From Clostridium puniceum (GTDB lineage: Bacteria; Bacillota; Clostridia; Clostridiales; Clostridiaceae), in the NCBI RefSeq assembly GCF_002006345.1, contig NZ_LZZM01000201.1:1-64000 (forward strand): 64,000 nt of DNA. The letters run 5' to 3'. The notes below the pieces were generated by a model. The model saw only the letters and a list, made by a program, of their open reading frames with translations, was not told where the DNA came from and searched no databases. Position numbers and translations under genes: made by a program. Positions 17,695 through 27,541 of the stretch are shown in pieces. The stretch's first letter is position 1, and each line of letters opens with the position of its first letter.

Positions 17695-18507
17695 TTATAA
17701 TTTGTATAGCATTCTTTTTTTATACTTTATTGTTGCAACTTCACTTATATCTCTTATTATAATATAATTTGATATACCACCATATATGCCTATTATAGGC
17801 ATTCCTTGAATAACTTTAGTTAACATCATGCTTTCTGATAAATTCTTTGATGTTTCCTTTATCAAATAATTTACGTCTACTTCATTCTTAAAACCATTAT
17901 CAATATTATATCCAATTCTATCAATTTCATTAGAATATATAATCTTTTTTTGTGTTTTATTTACACTTGCACAAATTATATTCAAAACAAAAGCTTTTTC
18001 TTCTTCTGAATCATATTTAAATCCATAGTTTAAGCAAATTTCATATACGGTCTTTAAAATTATCCCTATAAAAACTGGAATATCAGGAAGTCCTATTCCC
18101 AAAACTCCTAAAGCTGTTCCTTCTGTTGTTGTAATTCCCTTATTTATCCAAATACCCTTTTTAGCGATTTTATCAATTCTGTTTAAATTTTTATTATTTA
18201 TTTGTTTAGATAAAATGTATTCATTTATATCAGCTTCATTTCTTAGTTTTTCTAAATTATAACTCTTTTCTATTATTTTAGTTCCCTTTTCAAATACATA
18301 GTAAAACCCCTTTTCAAAAGCTTTTTCAAATGCTTCTATCATTTTATCAGGAACCTTTTCTTCTAACTTTTCTCTTATTGGTGTAAGCTTATTCTTTATA
18401 TATTCATTTTCTTTTTTATAAAAAAACTTTTCTTCTCTCTTTAATAACTTTTCTTTTTGATTTTTTATAATCTTTTTTTCTCTAATAGCTTTATAATCTA
18501 TGTTCAT
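17695..18507 (-). CDS. EcsC family protein
   Basis: A 270-residue protein resembling the EcsC family (PF12787). The conserved core is GTALGVLGIGLPDIPVFIG (around residues 143-161), followed by a helix with YEICLNYGFKYDSEEEKAFV. EcsC-like proteins often occur as single genes; their function is poorly defined, with Bacillus EcsC linked to the EcsAB transporter. The N-terminal 60 residues are strongly basic and charged (IREKKIIKNQKEKLLKREEK). There is no EcsA or EcsB next to it. It starts at an ATG with GGAGGCAGG. Confidence 0.75.
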   Translation of the reverse strand: MNIDYKAIREKKIIKNQKEKLLKREEKFFYKKENEYIKNKLTPIREKLEEKVPDKMIEAFEKAFEKGFYYVFEKGTKIIEKSYNLEKLRNEADINEYILSKQINNKNLNRIDKIAKKGIWINKGITTTEGTALGVLGIGLPDIPVFIGIILKTVYEICLNYGFKYDSEEEKAFVLNIICASVNKTQKKIIYSNEIDRIGYNIDNGFKNEVDVNYLIKETSKNLSESMMLTKVIQGMPIIGIYGGISNYIIIRDISEVATIKYKKRMLYKL

Positions 18508-18637
18508 TAATATCCTGCCTCCATTCCTTAGAATTTAAATATGACTATACTACTTAATCTTTTAATCATTGTATCTCACTATATATATTAATTCCAAAGA
18601 ATGAATATTTCAAACATTACTTTCTAAACACTTTGAA

Positions 18638-20311
18638 CTAAGATTTACCTCTAATAAAACTTTCAAACAAAACTTTTACCAAAGAAACAACTAAAAATAT
18701 ATTAAAAAATGAGGTTATCATTAGCGAAGTTTTAAAATTTGATGAGTTTAGATTAAAGAGAACAGAATAAATATTAATATAACTTGTAATACTAAATCCT
18801 ATAGCTAATATGAAAAATCTTCTATCCTTTAAATATATAAATGCTAAAATAGATAATGCTACAGCAGGAAATAAATATCTCTCATGCATTCCAACTGAAA
18901 AAGTAAATACTCCTGCAATTTGAAGTAATGCTATAGCTGAGACAAAATTTCTATTATTATTTTTGATATAAACAGCCCATGATATTAATGTTGTAACTAC
19001 AATGAAAATCATTCCCCAAGTATGATAATTAAATACAACTAAAATATCTGTATTCTTTGTATAATTCGCCCCTATTAAACCAAAAAAGTTAAATGCATTA
19101 ACAGAAGCATATGGATATTCTGATATAGTATTTGAATACAGTTTAAAAATCCATAATGGACTTTGTCCATTTAAAGAAAATGGAAGTATAATAATCACTG
19201 CCGTAAAAAGTGCTGAAACCGCTGCTTTTATAAAAATTTTCAGATCTCTTTTCCTTACCAACTCAAAGAAAAGTATAGGAAGAAATATAATTCCCTGTGG
19301 TTTCATAAGTATTGATGCTGCAAACACGGCAGATGAAATAACAATTTTCTTTTCAGATAATAGAAATGCTGCGATAACAATCATTAATGTAAATATTGAA
19401 TCTACTTGTCCCCAAAAAGTAGAATCTATAAAAATAGCTGGATTGAAAATATAAAAAGCAGATAATAAAATGCCTATCTCTGAACTAAAATATTTTTTTC
19501 CCAGTTTATATATGAAATAAGCTGTAACCACATCAGCTATTATTGATGGTATTTTAAGCATTAATACAAAATATGTTTTAAAATATGATATACTTGCAAT
19601 CTTGCCAATTAAAGCTAAAACATATATATATAATGGTGGATAATCTGCCGATCTAGCATTTGAATAAAATTGTAAGGGTCCATTTGCTGCTGTTTCAGCC
19701 CAATTCTTAAATAAATTAACATCATTATGCCCATCCATAAGTGTTGATACTGCTATTCTTAAAAGAAGTCCTATTGCTAATAATGTAAAAATCACTATTT
19801 TTTCATCTGAAATATTAATCTTTATATTTTTGCGTCTAAATACATAATATATCCCAATACATAAAATTAAAAATATTACTGAATATATAGTGAGCGCAGA
19901 AGCATATTTATTATTTGAGTTTTCTCTTTTCATATTTCTATTTTGTCCTAATGGTTTGTTTTTATTTGAATGAGGCTGTCTATTTACATTTGTTTCATCC
20001 ATACTTCCATTTTTATTCGATTGGATATTTTCATTTGGTTTATTAGTTCCATTAAAAGCTGCACTGCTTTCATTACCACCTGTTTGTTCTTTATTTGAAG
20101 ATGGCATATTTTCAGGTTTATTCTGACCACTTTGCATATTGTTTAGATCATTATTAAACTTATTCCCTTCTATCGTAAATTTATTGTTTTGTATGGTAGT
20201 ATTATTACCCTTATAATTTGTTACTGCATAAATACATAAAAATATTGATATCAACAATATAAAAATTAAACTTATTCTCAATTTATATTTTTTCAAATAA
20301 ACTTTTCCCAT
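18638..20311 (-). CDS. GT-C type membrane glycosyltransferase
   Basis: A 557-residue polytopic protein with an N-terminal helix, an Asn/Gln/Gly-rich extracytoplasmic segment (about residues 33-135), then roughly ten membrane helices. After the low-complexity part, DGHNDVNLFKNWAE and RSADYPPLYIY match the first-loop acidic motif and PPLY box of lipid-phosphate-sugar-dependent GT-C enzymes (mannosyltransferase/GT87-like). It likely transfers a sugar from a polyprenyl phosphate donor outside the membrane. It follows a second GT-C gene and a GtrB-type GT2 gene, read in the same direction, and is probably the last gene of that module. The acceptor is unknown. Confidence 0.75.
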   Translation of the reverse strand: MGKVYLKKYKLRISLIFILLISIFLCIYAVTNYKGNNTTIQNNKFTIEGNKFNNDLNNMQSGQNKPENMPSSNKEQTGGNESSAAFNGTNKPNENIQSNKNGSMDETNVNRQPHSNKNKPLGQNRNMKRENSNNKYASALTIYSVIFLILCIGIYYVFRRKNIKINISDEKIVIFTLLAIGLLLRIAVSTLMDGHNDVNLFKNWAETAANGPLQFYSNARSADYPPLYIYVLALIGKIASISYFKTYFVLMLKIPSIIADVVTAYFIYKLGKKYFSSEIGILLSAFYIFNPAIFIDSTFWGQVDSIFTLMIVIAAFLLSEKKIVISSAVFAASILMKPQGIIFLPILFFELVRKRDLKIFIKAAVSALFTAVIIILPFSLNGQSPLWIFKLYSNTISEYPYASVNAFNFFGLIGANYTKNTDILVVFNYHTWGMIFIVVTTLISWAVYIKNNNRNFVSAIALLQIAGVFTFSVGMHERYLFPAVALSILAFIYLKDRRFFILAIGFSITSYINIYSVLFNLNSSNFKTSLMITSFFNIFLVVSLVKVLFESFIRGKS

Positions 20312-20364
20312 ATCTTAATCTCCTTTATCCAAGTTCAACATATTAATATACTGTAATTTTAAGA

Positions 20365-20416
20365 AAATAGGTAAAATATTATATTGAATAAATCAAATAT
20401 AATATTTTACCTATTT
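20365..20416 (-). terminator. 21-bp perfect inverted repeat between two GT genes
   Basis: AAATAGGTAAAATATTATAT plus T is exactly repeated in inverse orientation after an 10-base loop. On the minus strand the stem runs into TTTTCTT. It lies between the stop of the upstream GT-C gene and the start of the downstream one, so it may limit read-through within the module. Confidence 0.65.
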
Positions 20417-20423
20417 AATATAA

Positions 20424-22841
20424 TTATTTTAAAGTACTAGCTACATCTTTTAAATCATATAACTGTTCAGAATTATTTCCATCTCTAAATCCACCAGAAT
20501 TTTGATTTTGACTATTATTTTTGTTTTGATTTTGTGTATTTCTTGCATCTTCTTCACCATTATTGGGATTAGAAATATTTTTATCATTGTTTATTGATTG
20601 ATTATTTTCTTCATTATTAGATGTAGTATTTTTATATTCACTTTCTGGAACTGCAGTACCATTTTCAGCAATCCAATTCATAATTTCATTATTTCCTTCT
20701 GGACCTCTGCCACCTGATAACACATACCTAACTTCTCCATTTTTAACTAGTTCCTTAAATTTATCTAGAGTAATTATCTTGTCAGAACCTGAAAATCCTC
20801 CTAGAGCCATAACAGCTTCACCTGTTTGTATTATTATATTATCAGCACTTTGTGAAGAAAAAACTACAAGTAAATATTTTTCATTTGTTTTATTACTCTT
20901 TAAGAAATTAATTAACTTTGAACTCTCTAAATTATTTTCTCTTCCAAAAGACATTCCAACAGGAGTTTTTGTTTCATTTGAAAGAAGTTCTAATCCAGCA
21001 CAAGGTATAGTACTATTTACACTACGAGTTATTGCTGCACTTGCACCAATAAATGGTGTTACTAAAATCCCTACTGTAGCAATTCCAACCAATACTTTCT
21101 TGAAATTCATATTTTTATTGTTGTTTATGTCACTATTATTTTTTTCTTTAATTAAAGTTAACAAATTTAATATTGCTAATATAGCTGAAGCTACAAAACA
21201 CAGTATTAATGATAATAAAATTATATTTCTAATTACAGTTGGTAGATTGCTTGTGAAATATGATAGCATCATCATATGAGTTAACCCTGTTACAACGAAA
21301 GCTATTGGTAAAAGCCATCCTTTCCATCTGCCTTCCTTATATAATTCCCACATTGTTGTAATCCCAATTCCAGCTAAAGCTGCAGCTGGAGGTGCCATCA
21401 TTGTTAAGTAGTATGGATGGAATAATCCTGTTGTAAAACTAAAGTATATAAATTCAGGAACTAACCAAGTAATCCATAATACTAGTGATATTTTTCTCTT
21501 ATTATCTAATTTAAACCTTAATTTTTCTTTTATTGCAACTGCTATAACTCCTAACAATGCAAGTGGTAAAAACCAAACTATTTGATCTGATAAACTACTT
21601 TTAGCAAATAATCTTGTAATACCTGCTTTTACTTCAGCTCCAAAAGAACCTTGAACACCACCTTTACCTCCTGATCCACCACTTGCTGGTTGCATATTTC
21701 GATCTCCTTGGCTATTTCCATTGGGTAATTGCATATTTCCGCCATCTTGGTTGTTTCCATCTGGTGGAGTTCCCGGCATACCTTGATTATTTTCTGCTTG
21801 CATATTTCCTTGCATTCCTTGACTGTGTCCATTTCCCTGACTATTGCCACTCGGTATCATTTCTGGTGCTTCCTGTCCATTGGCATTTGATGCTCCATCT
21901 GGCATTCCATCTTGATTATTTTCGCTTTGACTGTCATTAGGTACTTGCTGATTATTATTTAGCTTTTCTTCTCCATTCCTTTTAGAATTCTGAGATTGCA
22001 TATTTCCATCTTCTCTGTTTGGACCTCCTCCAAAACCTCCATTTGAGTCATTACTAAGACCAAGCCTCTTTAACCCATTATGACCAATTATAAGTTCTAT
22101 TTCACTATTATTTGTACTGCTGCCCACATAAGGTCTATTTTTGGCTGGTACTAAATCTACTATTACAGCCCATGACAAAGATACTGAAAAAAGAACAATT
22201 GTACCAATAACAAGCTGGCCTATTTTCTTCTTAAATGATATATTGTGTGCCAAAAGATATGTTATATATAAAGCAGGTCCAATCATATATGCTTCTAACA
22301 TTTTTATATTAAACCCAATACCTACAAATAATAAACTTATATAAAGGTACTTAGCTTTTCCTTTTTCAGCTGCTTTAGTAAGAGTTACACAAGCAAAAAG
22401 TAATGTTGCAACAAGTAAATTATCTATAGTATTATTTCTGCTTGCAGCTACAAAAACTGGAGTTACTGAAAGACATAATGCTGATATAAAACCAGCTACA
22501 GTTCCAAAGGATTTTTTAACAAGATAGTATAGAAGATAAACAGAAATCACTCCTGCTATTGCTTGTGGCAGAAGAATACTCCATCCACTAAAACCAAATA
22601 TTTTAGCAAATATAGCCTGTATCCAAAACCCCATTGGTGGTTTATCAACAGTTACAAATCCTGCAGAATCAAATGATACAAAAAAGAAATTTTTAAGATT
22701 CATTGTCATGCTTTTTACACCTGCAGCATAATATCCATTTCCATATCCATTTATACCTATATTTGAAAAATTTAGCATTGATGATAATATTAAAATCAGC
22801 GATAATCCTAAGGTCTCTTTTGTAAATTTAAGTTTTTTCAT
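20424..22841 (-). CDS. GT39-like membrane glycosyltransferase with low-complexity loop
   Basis: An 805-residue polytopic protein of the PMT_2/ArnT superfamily, resembling the Bacillus YkcB type. The N-terminal catalytic loop shows NGYYAAGVKSM and SFDSAGFVTVDKPPMGFW (acidic residue and KPP box, residues 33-70). Several helices follow, then an Asn/Gln/Gly/Met-rich insert (about residues 264-400) between helices, and an Asn-rich tail after residue 735. The extracellular C-terminal domain contains VMALGGFSGSDKIITLDKF. It probably uses polyprenyl-phosphate sugar made by the GT2 protein encoded 20 bases upstream. The acceptor is not known. Confidence 0.82.
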   Translation of the reverse strand: MKKLKFTKETLGLSLILILSSMLNFSNIGINGYGNGYYAAGVKSMTMNLKNFFFVSFDSAGFVTVDKPPMGFWIQAIFAKIFGFSGWSILLPQAIAGVISVYLLYYLVKKSFGTVAGFISALCLSVTPVFVAASRNNTIDNLLVATLLFACVTLTKAAEKGKAKYLYISLLFVGIGFNIKMLEAYMIGPALYITYLLAHNISFKKKIGQLVIGTIVLFSVSLSWAVIVDLVPAKNRPYVGSSTNNSEIELIIGHNGLKRLGLSNDSNGGFGGGPNREDGNMQSQNSKRNGEEKLNNNQQVPNDSQSENNQDGMPDGASNANGQEAPEMIPSGNSQGNGHSQGMQGNMQAENNQGMPGTPPDGNNQDGGNMQLPNGNSQGDRNMQPASGGSGGKGGVQGSFGAEVKAGITRLFAKSSLSDQIVWFLPLALLGVIAVAIKEKLRFKLDNKRKISLVLWITWLVPEFIYFSFTTGLFHPYYLTMMAPPAAALAGIGITTMWELYKEGRWKGWLLPIAFVVTGLTHMMMLSYFTSNLPTVIRNIILLSLILCFVASAILAILNLLTLIKEKNNSDINNNKNMNFKKVLVGIATVGILVTPFIGASAAITRSVNSTIPCAGLELLSNETKTPVGMSFGRENNLESSKLINFLKSNKTNEKYLLVVFSSQSADNIIIQTGEAVMALGGFSGSDKIITLDKFKELVKNGEVRYVLSGGRGPEGNNEIMNWIAENGTAVPESEYKNTTSNNEENNQSINNDKNISNPNNGEEDARNTQNQNKNNSQNQNSGGFRDGNNSEQLYDLKDVASTLK

Positions 22842-22861
22842 TTTTGCCTCCCAATAGAAAG

Positions 22862-23848
22862 TTATTTTATCAATTTAATATGGCTAACCAATTCATCTTT
22901 TTTATCAGCCATATTATAATTCGTTGTGCTCGCAATTATATATATAGGTCTTCCTTTAATTTCATCACAAATTCTTCCTATATATTCACCCATTATGCCG
23001 ATACAACCTAAAGTTATACCAAACATAATCAAATTAATTGATATAATGGTTTCTAAATTTATTAATTGAGCTTTATTAAGAATATATTTTACAATATCAA
23101 AACTTATTAAAATCATCCCTATAAAAAATGATATACCTCCAAGATATTCAGCAATAACAAGCGGTTTATATGAAAAAGAGGTTATTCCATCAAAAGCTAG
23201 CCTTATCATCTTTTTCAAAGAATATTTAGTTTCTCCAGCAAGCCTCTCCTGTCTTTCGAATTCTACATAAGTTTGTTTATAACCAACCCAACTTACAAGG
23301 CCCCTTACATATCTATTTCTTTCAGGGAGTGCAATCATCGCATCACATACCTTTCGATCTATAAGTCTAAAATCTCCAGTATCTACAGGAATATCAATAA
23401 TGGTTATACTTTTTAATATTCTATAAAACATCTTTGCTGTAAATTTTTTAAAGAAAGTCTCTCCTTCTCTCTTTATCCTTTTTCCGTAAACAACTTCATA
23501 GCCTTCCTTCCATTTTTCAATCATCTTTAAAATTATTTCTGGAGGATCTTGAAGATCAGCATCTATTACAACCACTGCCCCACCAAGTGCTAAATCCATT
23601 CCTGCTGTTATAGCCGCTTGATGACCAAAATTTCTTGAAAAGTTAATAAGCTTTATATTTTTATCCTTTTTACATATTAATTCAACTTTATCTCTTGTTT
23701 TATCTTTACTTCCATCATTTACAAATATAATTTCATAATTTTCTTTAGTATAGTCCATAACTTTTTTTAACCTTCTATAGCTTTCATCTATAACAAGTTC
23801 TTCATTATATAAAGGTACTACTATAGAATAATTTACTTTATCAAACAT
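22862..23848 (-). CDS. GtrB-type polyprenyl-phosphate glycosyltransferase (GT2)
   Basis: A 328-residue enzyme expected to load a sugar from a nucleotide donor onto polyprenyl phosphate on the cytoplasmic face. The GT-A domain shows VPLYNEELVIDESYRRL, VNDGSKDKT (near residue 45) and VVIDADLQDPPE, the family DXD region (near residue 95). Two C-terminal membrane helices follow (about residues 232-260 and 268-290), as in GtrB/YkcC/CsbB. It is the first gene of a leftward module with two GT-C enzymes. Ribosome site GAGGTGAAGTGA. Confidence 0.9.
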   Translation of the reverse strand: MFDKVNYSIVVPLYNEELVIDESYRRLKKVMDYTKENYEIIFVNDGSKDKTRDKVELICKKDKNIKLINFSRNFGHQAAITAGMDLALGGAVVVIDADLQDPPEIILKMIEKWKEGYEVVYGKRIKREGETFFKKFTAKMFYRILKSITIIDIPVDTGDFRLIDRKVCDAMIALPERNRYVRGLVSWVGYKQTYVEFERQERLAGETKYSLKKMIRLAFDGITSFSYKPLVIAEYLGGISFFIGMILISFDIVKYILNKAQLINLETIISINLIMFGITLGCIGIMGEYIGRICDEIKGRPIYIIASTTNYNMADKKDELVSHIKLIK

Positions 23849-24182
23849 TCACTTCACCTCAACTTTTATATATTTTTTTAATTCCAAATTATTTTAGTCC
23901 ACTCATTTGAATATATATTTTTATTTTAACTATGAATTATCACAGTTTTATCACAATATAATCACAATTTATTTACATTTAAATTGAAATTATTTTCTCA
24001 CTTTGATTTAAATTGCATTTAGTTTATAATTAATAAGATATATTTTAAATTTAAAGCAAAGATTCAATTATTGTTTAATTGTACTTTGATAAGTGAAACA
24101 TATATTAAACAAGAATAAAGATATATATTAAAAAAATATTTATCTTAATTTTTTAATCAAAAGCATATTAGGGAGTGATTAC
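23849..24182. other. divergent promoter region of the GT module and nadE
   Basis: AT-rich, with no ORF. Both flanking genes start outward from it. A plausible nadE promoter is listed separately. No operator could be recognised. Confidence 0.6.
24003..24030 (+). promoter_or_regulatory. candidate promoter of nadE
   Basis: TTGATT (24003-24008) and TATAAT (24025-24030) are separated by 16 bases. The transcript would have a leader of about 145 bases with no recognised fold. Confidence 0.45.
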
Positions 24183-26081
24183 ATGGATTTTATTAAAGTT
24201 GCAGCAGCTTGTCCTAAAACTAAAGTTGCTGATATAAACTATAATGTTGAAAATATTTTAGTATGTATAAATGATGCTGCTAAAAAAGGAAATAAGTTTA
24301 TAGTTTTTCCTGAACTTTGCGTTACATCTTATACTTGTGGCGATTTATTTTTACATGAATATTTAATTAATAAATCTTTAGATGGAATTAGTGAAATACT
24401 AAATTCTACCAAAGATAACGATATTTTAATTGCAGTTGGTGCTCCACTTCTTTCTGGCAGTGTTTTATATAATTGTGCTTATCTCTTATTTAAAGGAAGT
24501 ATACTTGGAATAGTTCCAAAATCATATCTTCCAAATTATAGTGAATTTTATGAAAAGAGATGGTTTAGTGAAGGACTTTCTATAGAAAATGAAAAAATAG
24601 ATTTACCATTCCAAAAGGATGTACCATTTGGCACCAACTTAATTTTTTCATCTAACCTTGGAAATTTTGGAATTGAACTTTGTGAAGACTTATGGGTAAC
24701 AATTCCACCAAGTTCTTATTTAGCTCTTATGGGTGCTCATTTAATTGGAAATCTTTCTGCTTCAAATGAGCTTGTAAGTAAAATGGATTATAGAAAAAGT
24801 CTTATTTCAAATCAAAGTGCTAGAACAATGTGCAGTTATATATATTCATCTGCTGGTGTTCATGAATCTACAACAGATGTCTTATTTAGTGGTCATCTTT
24901 TAATAAGCGAAAATGGTTCACTATTAAAAGAGAATGACAGATTTCAAAGAGATAACGAAGTGATTTCTTCTATTGTTGATGTATTCAAACTTAAAGCTGA
25001 AAGAATGAAAAATCTTAGTTTTAGAGATTCAGCTAAATTTATAAATAAGAAACCTGTTATAATAAATTTCGAATTTACTAATACTTCTATTGAATGTTTT
25101 GACAGATTTGTGGATAAACATCCCTTTGTTCCTTCATTTGAAAAGGAAAGAGAAATAAGATGTAAAGAAATATTTAATATACAATCCGCCAGCTTAGCTA
25201 AGAGATTGGAACATACTAACTCTCAAAAAGCTGTAATTGGAATTTCTGGCGGTTTGGATTCAACTCTTGCGTTACTTGTGATAGTTAAAACCTTCGAATT
25301 ACTTGGTTTAGATAAAAAGAATATTATTACTATAACTATGCCTGGCTTCGGTACAACAGATAGAACGTATAACAATGCAATTGACTTATGCAGAGAACTC
25401 GGCACAGACCTTAGAGAGATAAATATAGTTAAAGCCTCTCTTCAACATTTTGAAGATATTGGGCACGATAAAAATATTCATGATGTTACTTATGAAAATG
25501 TTCAAGCAAGGGAAAGAACTCAAATATTAATGGATATTGCAAATAAAGAAGGAGGGCTTTTAATAGGAACTGGTGACTTATCAGAGCTTGCCCTTGGCTG
25601 GTGTACATATAATGGTGATCATATGTCTATGTATTCTGTAAATCCTTCTATTCCAAAAACTCTTGTTAGATATTTAGTAAAATATGTAGCTCAAAATGAA
25701 TCTACAGAAATTGTATGCAATACTCTTATGGACATATTAGATACCCCTGTTAGTCCTGAGTTATTACCTAAAGATGAAAATGGTGAAATAACTCAAAAAA
25801 CAGAAGATATAGTAGGTCCTTATGAGCTTCACGATTTCTTCTTATATAATTTTATAAAGCATGGCTCTACAAAGGAAAGAATATTTTTCTTAGCTAAAAC
25901 TGCTTTCAAAGATGATTATTCTTCAGAAGAAATAGAAAAATGGCTAGATAAATTTATGTTTAGATTCTTTACTCAGCAATTTAAAAGAAGTGCTCTTCCT
26001 GATGGTCCTAAGGTTGGAAGTATTTCCTTAAGCCCTAGAGGTGACTGGCGTATGCCATCAGATGCTCAGCCTTGGAAATAA
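24183..26081 (+). CDS. nadE: glutamine-dependent NAD(+) synthetase
   Basis: Last step of NAD synthesis: deamido-NAD plus glutamine and ATP to NAD. The 632-residue protein has two domains. An N-terminal nitrilase-like glutaminase carries FPELCVTSYTCGD, a Lys in PKSYLPNYSEFYEKRWF and Cys in GIELCEDLW. A C-terminal synthetase carries the PP-loop GISGGLDSTLALL (near residue 353) and GTGDLSELALGWCTYNGD. The length agrees with glutaminase-containing bacterial NadE. Start ATG behind GGGAGTGATT. Followed 120 bases later by a branched-chain aminotransferase gene with no terminator visible between. Confidence 0.95.
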   Translation: MDFIKVAAACPKTKVADINYNVENILVCINDAAKKGNKFIVFPELCVTSYTCGDLFLHEYLINKSLDGISEILNSTKDNDILIAVGAPLLSGSVLYNCAYLLFKGSILGIVPKSYLPNYSEFYEKRWFSEGLSIENEKIDLPFQKDVPFGTNLIFSSNLGNFGIELCEDLWVTIPPSSYLALMGAHLIGNLSASNELVSKMDYRKSLISNQSARTMCSYIYSSAGVHESTTDVLFSGHLLISENGSLLKENDRFQRDNEVISSIVDVFKLKAERMKNLSFRDSAKFINKKPVIINFEFTNTSIECFDRFVDKHPFVPSFEKEREIRCKEIFNIQSASLAKRLEHTNSQKAVIGISGGLDSTLALLVIVKTFELLGLDKKNIITITMPGFGTTDRTYNNAIDLCRELGTDLREINIVKASLQHFEDIGHDKNIHDVTYENVQARERTQILMDIANKEGGLLIGTGDLSELALGWCTYNGDHMSMYSVNPSIPKTLVRYLVKYVAQNESTEIVCNTLMDILDTPVSPELLPKDENGEITQKTEDIVGPYELHDFFLYNFIKHGSTKERIFFLAKTAFKDDYSSEEIEKWLDKFMFRFFTQQFKRSALPDGPKVGSISLSPRGDWRMPSDAQPWK

Positions 26082-26202
26082 AAAATAAAGCTGAATTGTG
26101 GAATTTTCTTTCAAGTAGTGCTACAATAAGTGTTATTAAATAAACAATGGCAATAGGCATAATAAACAAGCCAAAGCCTATATAGATATGGAGGAATAGA
26201 AA

Positions 26203-27231
26203 ATGGGGAAAAAAGCTGATATCGACTGGAGTAAATTAGGATTTGATTATATAAAAACGGATCTTCGTTATATTTCAGTTTGGAAAGATGGAAAATGGGA
26301 TGAAGGAAAGCTTACTAAAGATAATATGATTTCTATAAGTGAAGCTTCTACTGTTATTCATTATGGTCAAAGTTGTTTTGAAGGGCTAAAAGCATATACA
26401 ACAAAAGAAGGTAAAATTCAATTATTTAGACCTGATTTAAATGCTATACGTATGAATGAAAGTTGTGACAAACTTCTTATGCCACATGTTCCTGTAGAAA
26501 AATTTATTGATGCAGTTAAACAAGTTGTAAAAGCAAATGAAAAGTATGTTCCACCATATGGAAGTGGTGCAACTTTATATATTAGACCATATTTAATGGG
26601 TGTTGGACACAATATTGGTGTTAAACCAGCTCCAGAATATATTTTTGGTGTATTCTGTATACCAGTTGGTCCTTATTTCAAGGATGGAGTATCTCCTTGT
26701 AATTACATAGTTTTAGATGAATATGATAGAGCAGCTCCTCATGGTACTGGTGGTAACAAAGTTGGTGGAAATTATGCAGCTTCTCTTGAAGCCCATGCTG
26801 TAGCTGTCAAAAAAGGATTTGCTGATTGTATCTACTTAGATCCAGCAACTCATACCAAAATTGAAGAAATAGGCGCTGCAAACTTCTTTGGAATAACTAA
26901 GAATGATGAGTTTATTACACCTGCATCTCCATCTATTTTACCAAGTATAACTAAGCGTTCTCTTCTTTATATCGCAGAACATTATTTAAAAATGCCTGTT
27001 TATGAAAGAGAAGTACCTATTGATGAAATGGATCAATTTAAGGAAGCTGGTGCTTGTGGCACAGCTGCAGTAATTACTCCTATTGGAGGAATTCAATACA
27101 AAGATAAATTACATGTGTTCCATAGTGAAACTGAAGTAGGTCCTATAACTCAAAGATTATATGATTTACTTTTAGGAATTCAACTTGGTGATGTTGAAGC
27201 TCCTGAAGGCTGGATATATGAAATAGAATAA
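26203..27231 (+). CDS. ilvE: branched-chain amino acid aminotransferase
   Basis: PLP enzyme exchanging amino groups between leucine, isoleucine or valine and 2-oxoglutarate. The 342-residue length and HYGQSCFEGLKAYTTKEG (around residue 53) mark the eukaryote-like/IlvK-type BCAT subgroup. The PLP lysine is probably Lys186 in GTGGNKVGGNYAASLEAH; EEIGAANFFGI and GTAAVITPIGGI are further cofactor-binding stretches. Ribosome site GGAGGAATAG. It ends in a strong terminator. No other branched-chain biosynthesis genes are near, so a role in degradation or nitrogen balance is equally possible. Confidence 0.94.
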   Translation: MGKKADIDWSKLGFDYIKTDLRYISVWKDGKWDEGKLTKDNMISISEASTVIHYGQSCFEGLKAYTTKEGKIQLFRPDLNAIRMNESCDKLLMPHVPVEKFIDAVKQVVKANEKYVPPYGSGATLYIRPYLMGVGHNIGVKPAPEYIFGVFCIPVGPYFKDGVSPCNYIVLDEYDRAAPHGTGGNKVGGNYAASLEAHAVAVKKGFADCIYLDPATHTKIEEIGAANFFGITKNDEFITPASPSILPSITKRSLLYIAEHYLKMPVYEREVPIDEMDQFKEAGACGTAAVITPIGGIQYKDKLHVFHSETEVGPITQRLYDLLLGIQLGDVEAPEGWIYEIE

Positions 27232-27243
27232 TAATAAATAATT

Positions 27244-27275
27244 AAAGGCAGTAAATTTATTTACTGCCTTTAATT
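27244..27275 (+). terminator. terminator after ilvE
   Basis: AAAGGCAGTAAAT and ATTTACTGCCTTT form a 13-bp perfect stem; the 3' arm ends in TTT followed by AATTG. Confidence 0.85.
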
Positions 27276-27535
27276 GTTTATCCCCCTTTATATTACCTGC
27301 AAAATTCCATTTGTTTTATTAATGGTATTATTTTAAACACTGTATAAAAATCAAAATACCTTATCTAAATTTTCTTTTGCTTCAAATTCTGCACCGCTAT
27401 GTTTTGCGTGTTCTAATTATCTTAACTTGTTTTTATTTTAAGAGATAAATATAGACTGCATAAGTCATTGATTTGTAAACACAGGTTTATTTAAAATTTT
27501 CTATTTATTAAGAGAATTGATAAATAAATACTATT
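27276..27535. other. non-coding stretch before an ABC permease relic
   Basis: AT-rich; no intact frame or known RNA motif was seen. It may hold unrecognisably decayed upstream parts of the permease relic that follows. Confidence 0.4.
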
Positions 27536-27541
27536 TAAAAA

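Noticed and set aside
20779..21940. Several open frames antisense to, or in another frame of, the 805-residue glycosyltransferase
   Set aside because: They arise from the low-complexity codons of the real gene; no ribosome sites or recognisable domains.
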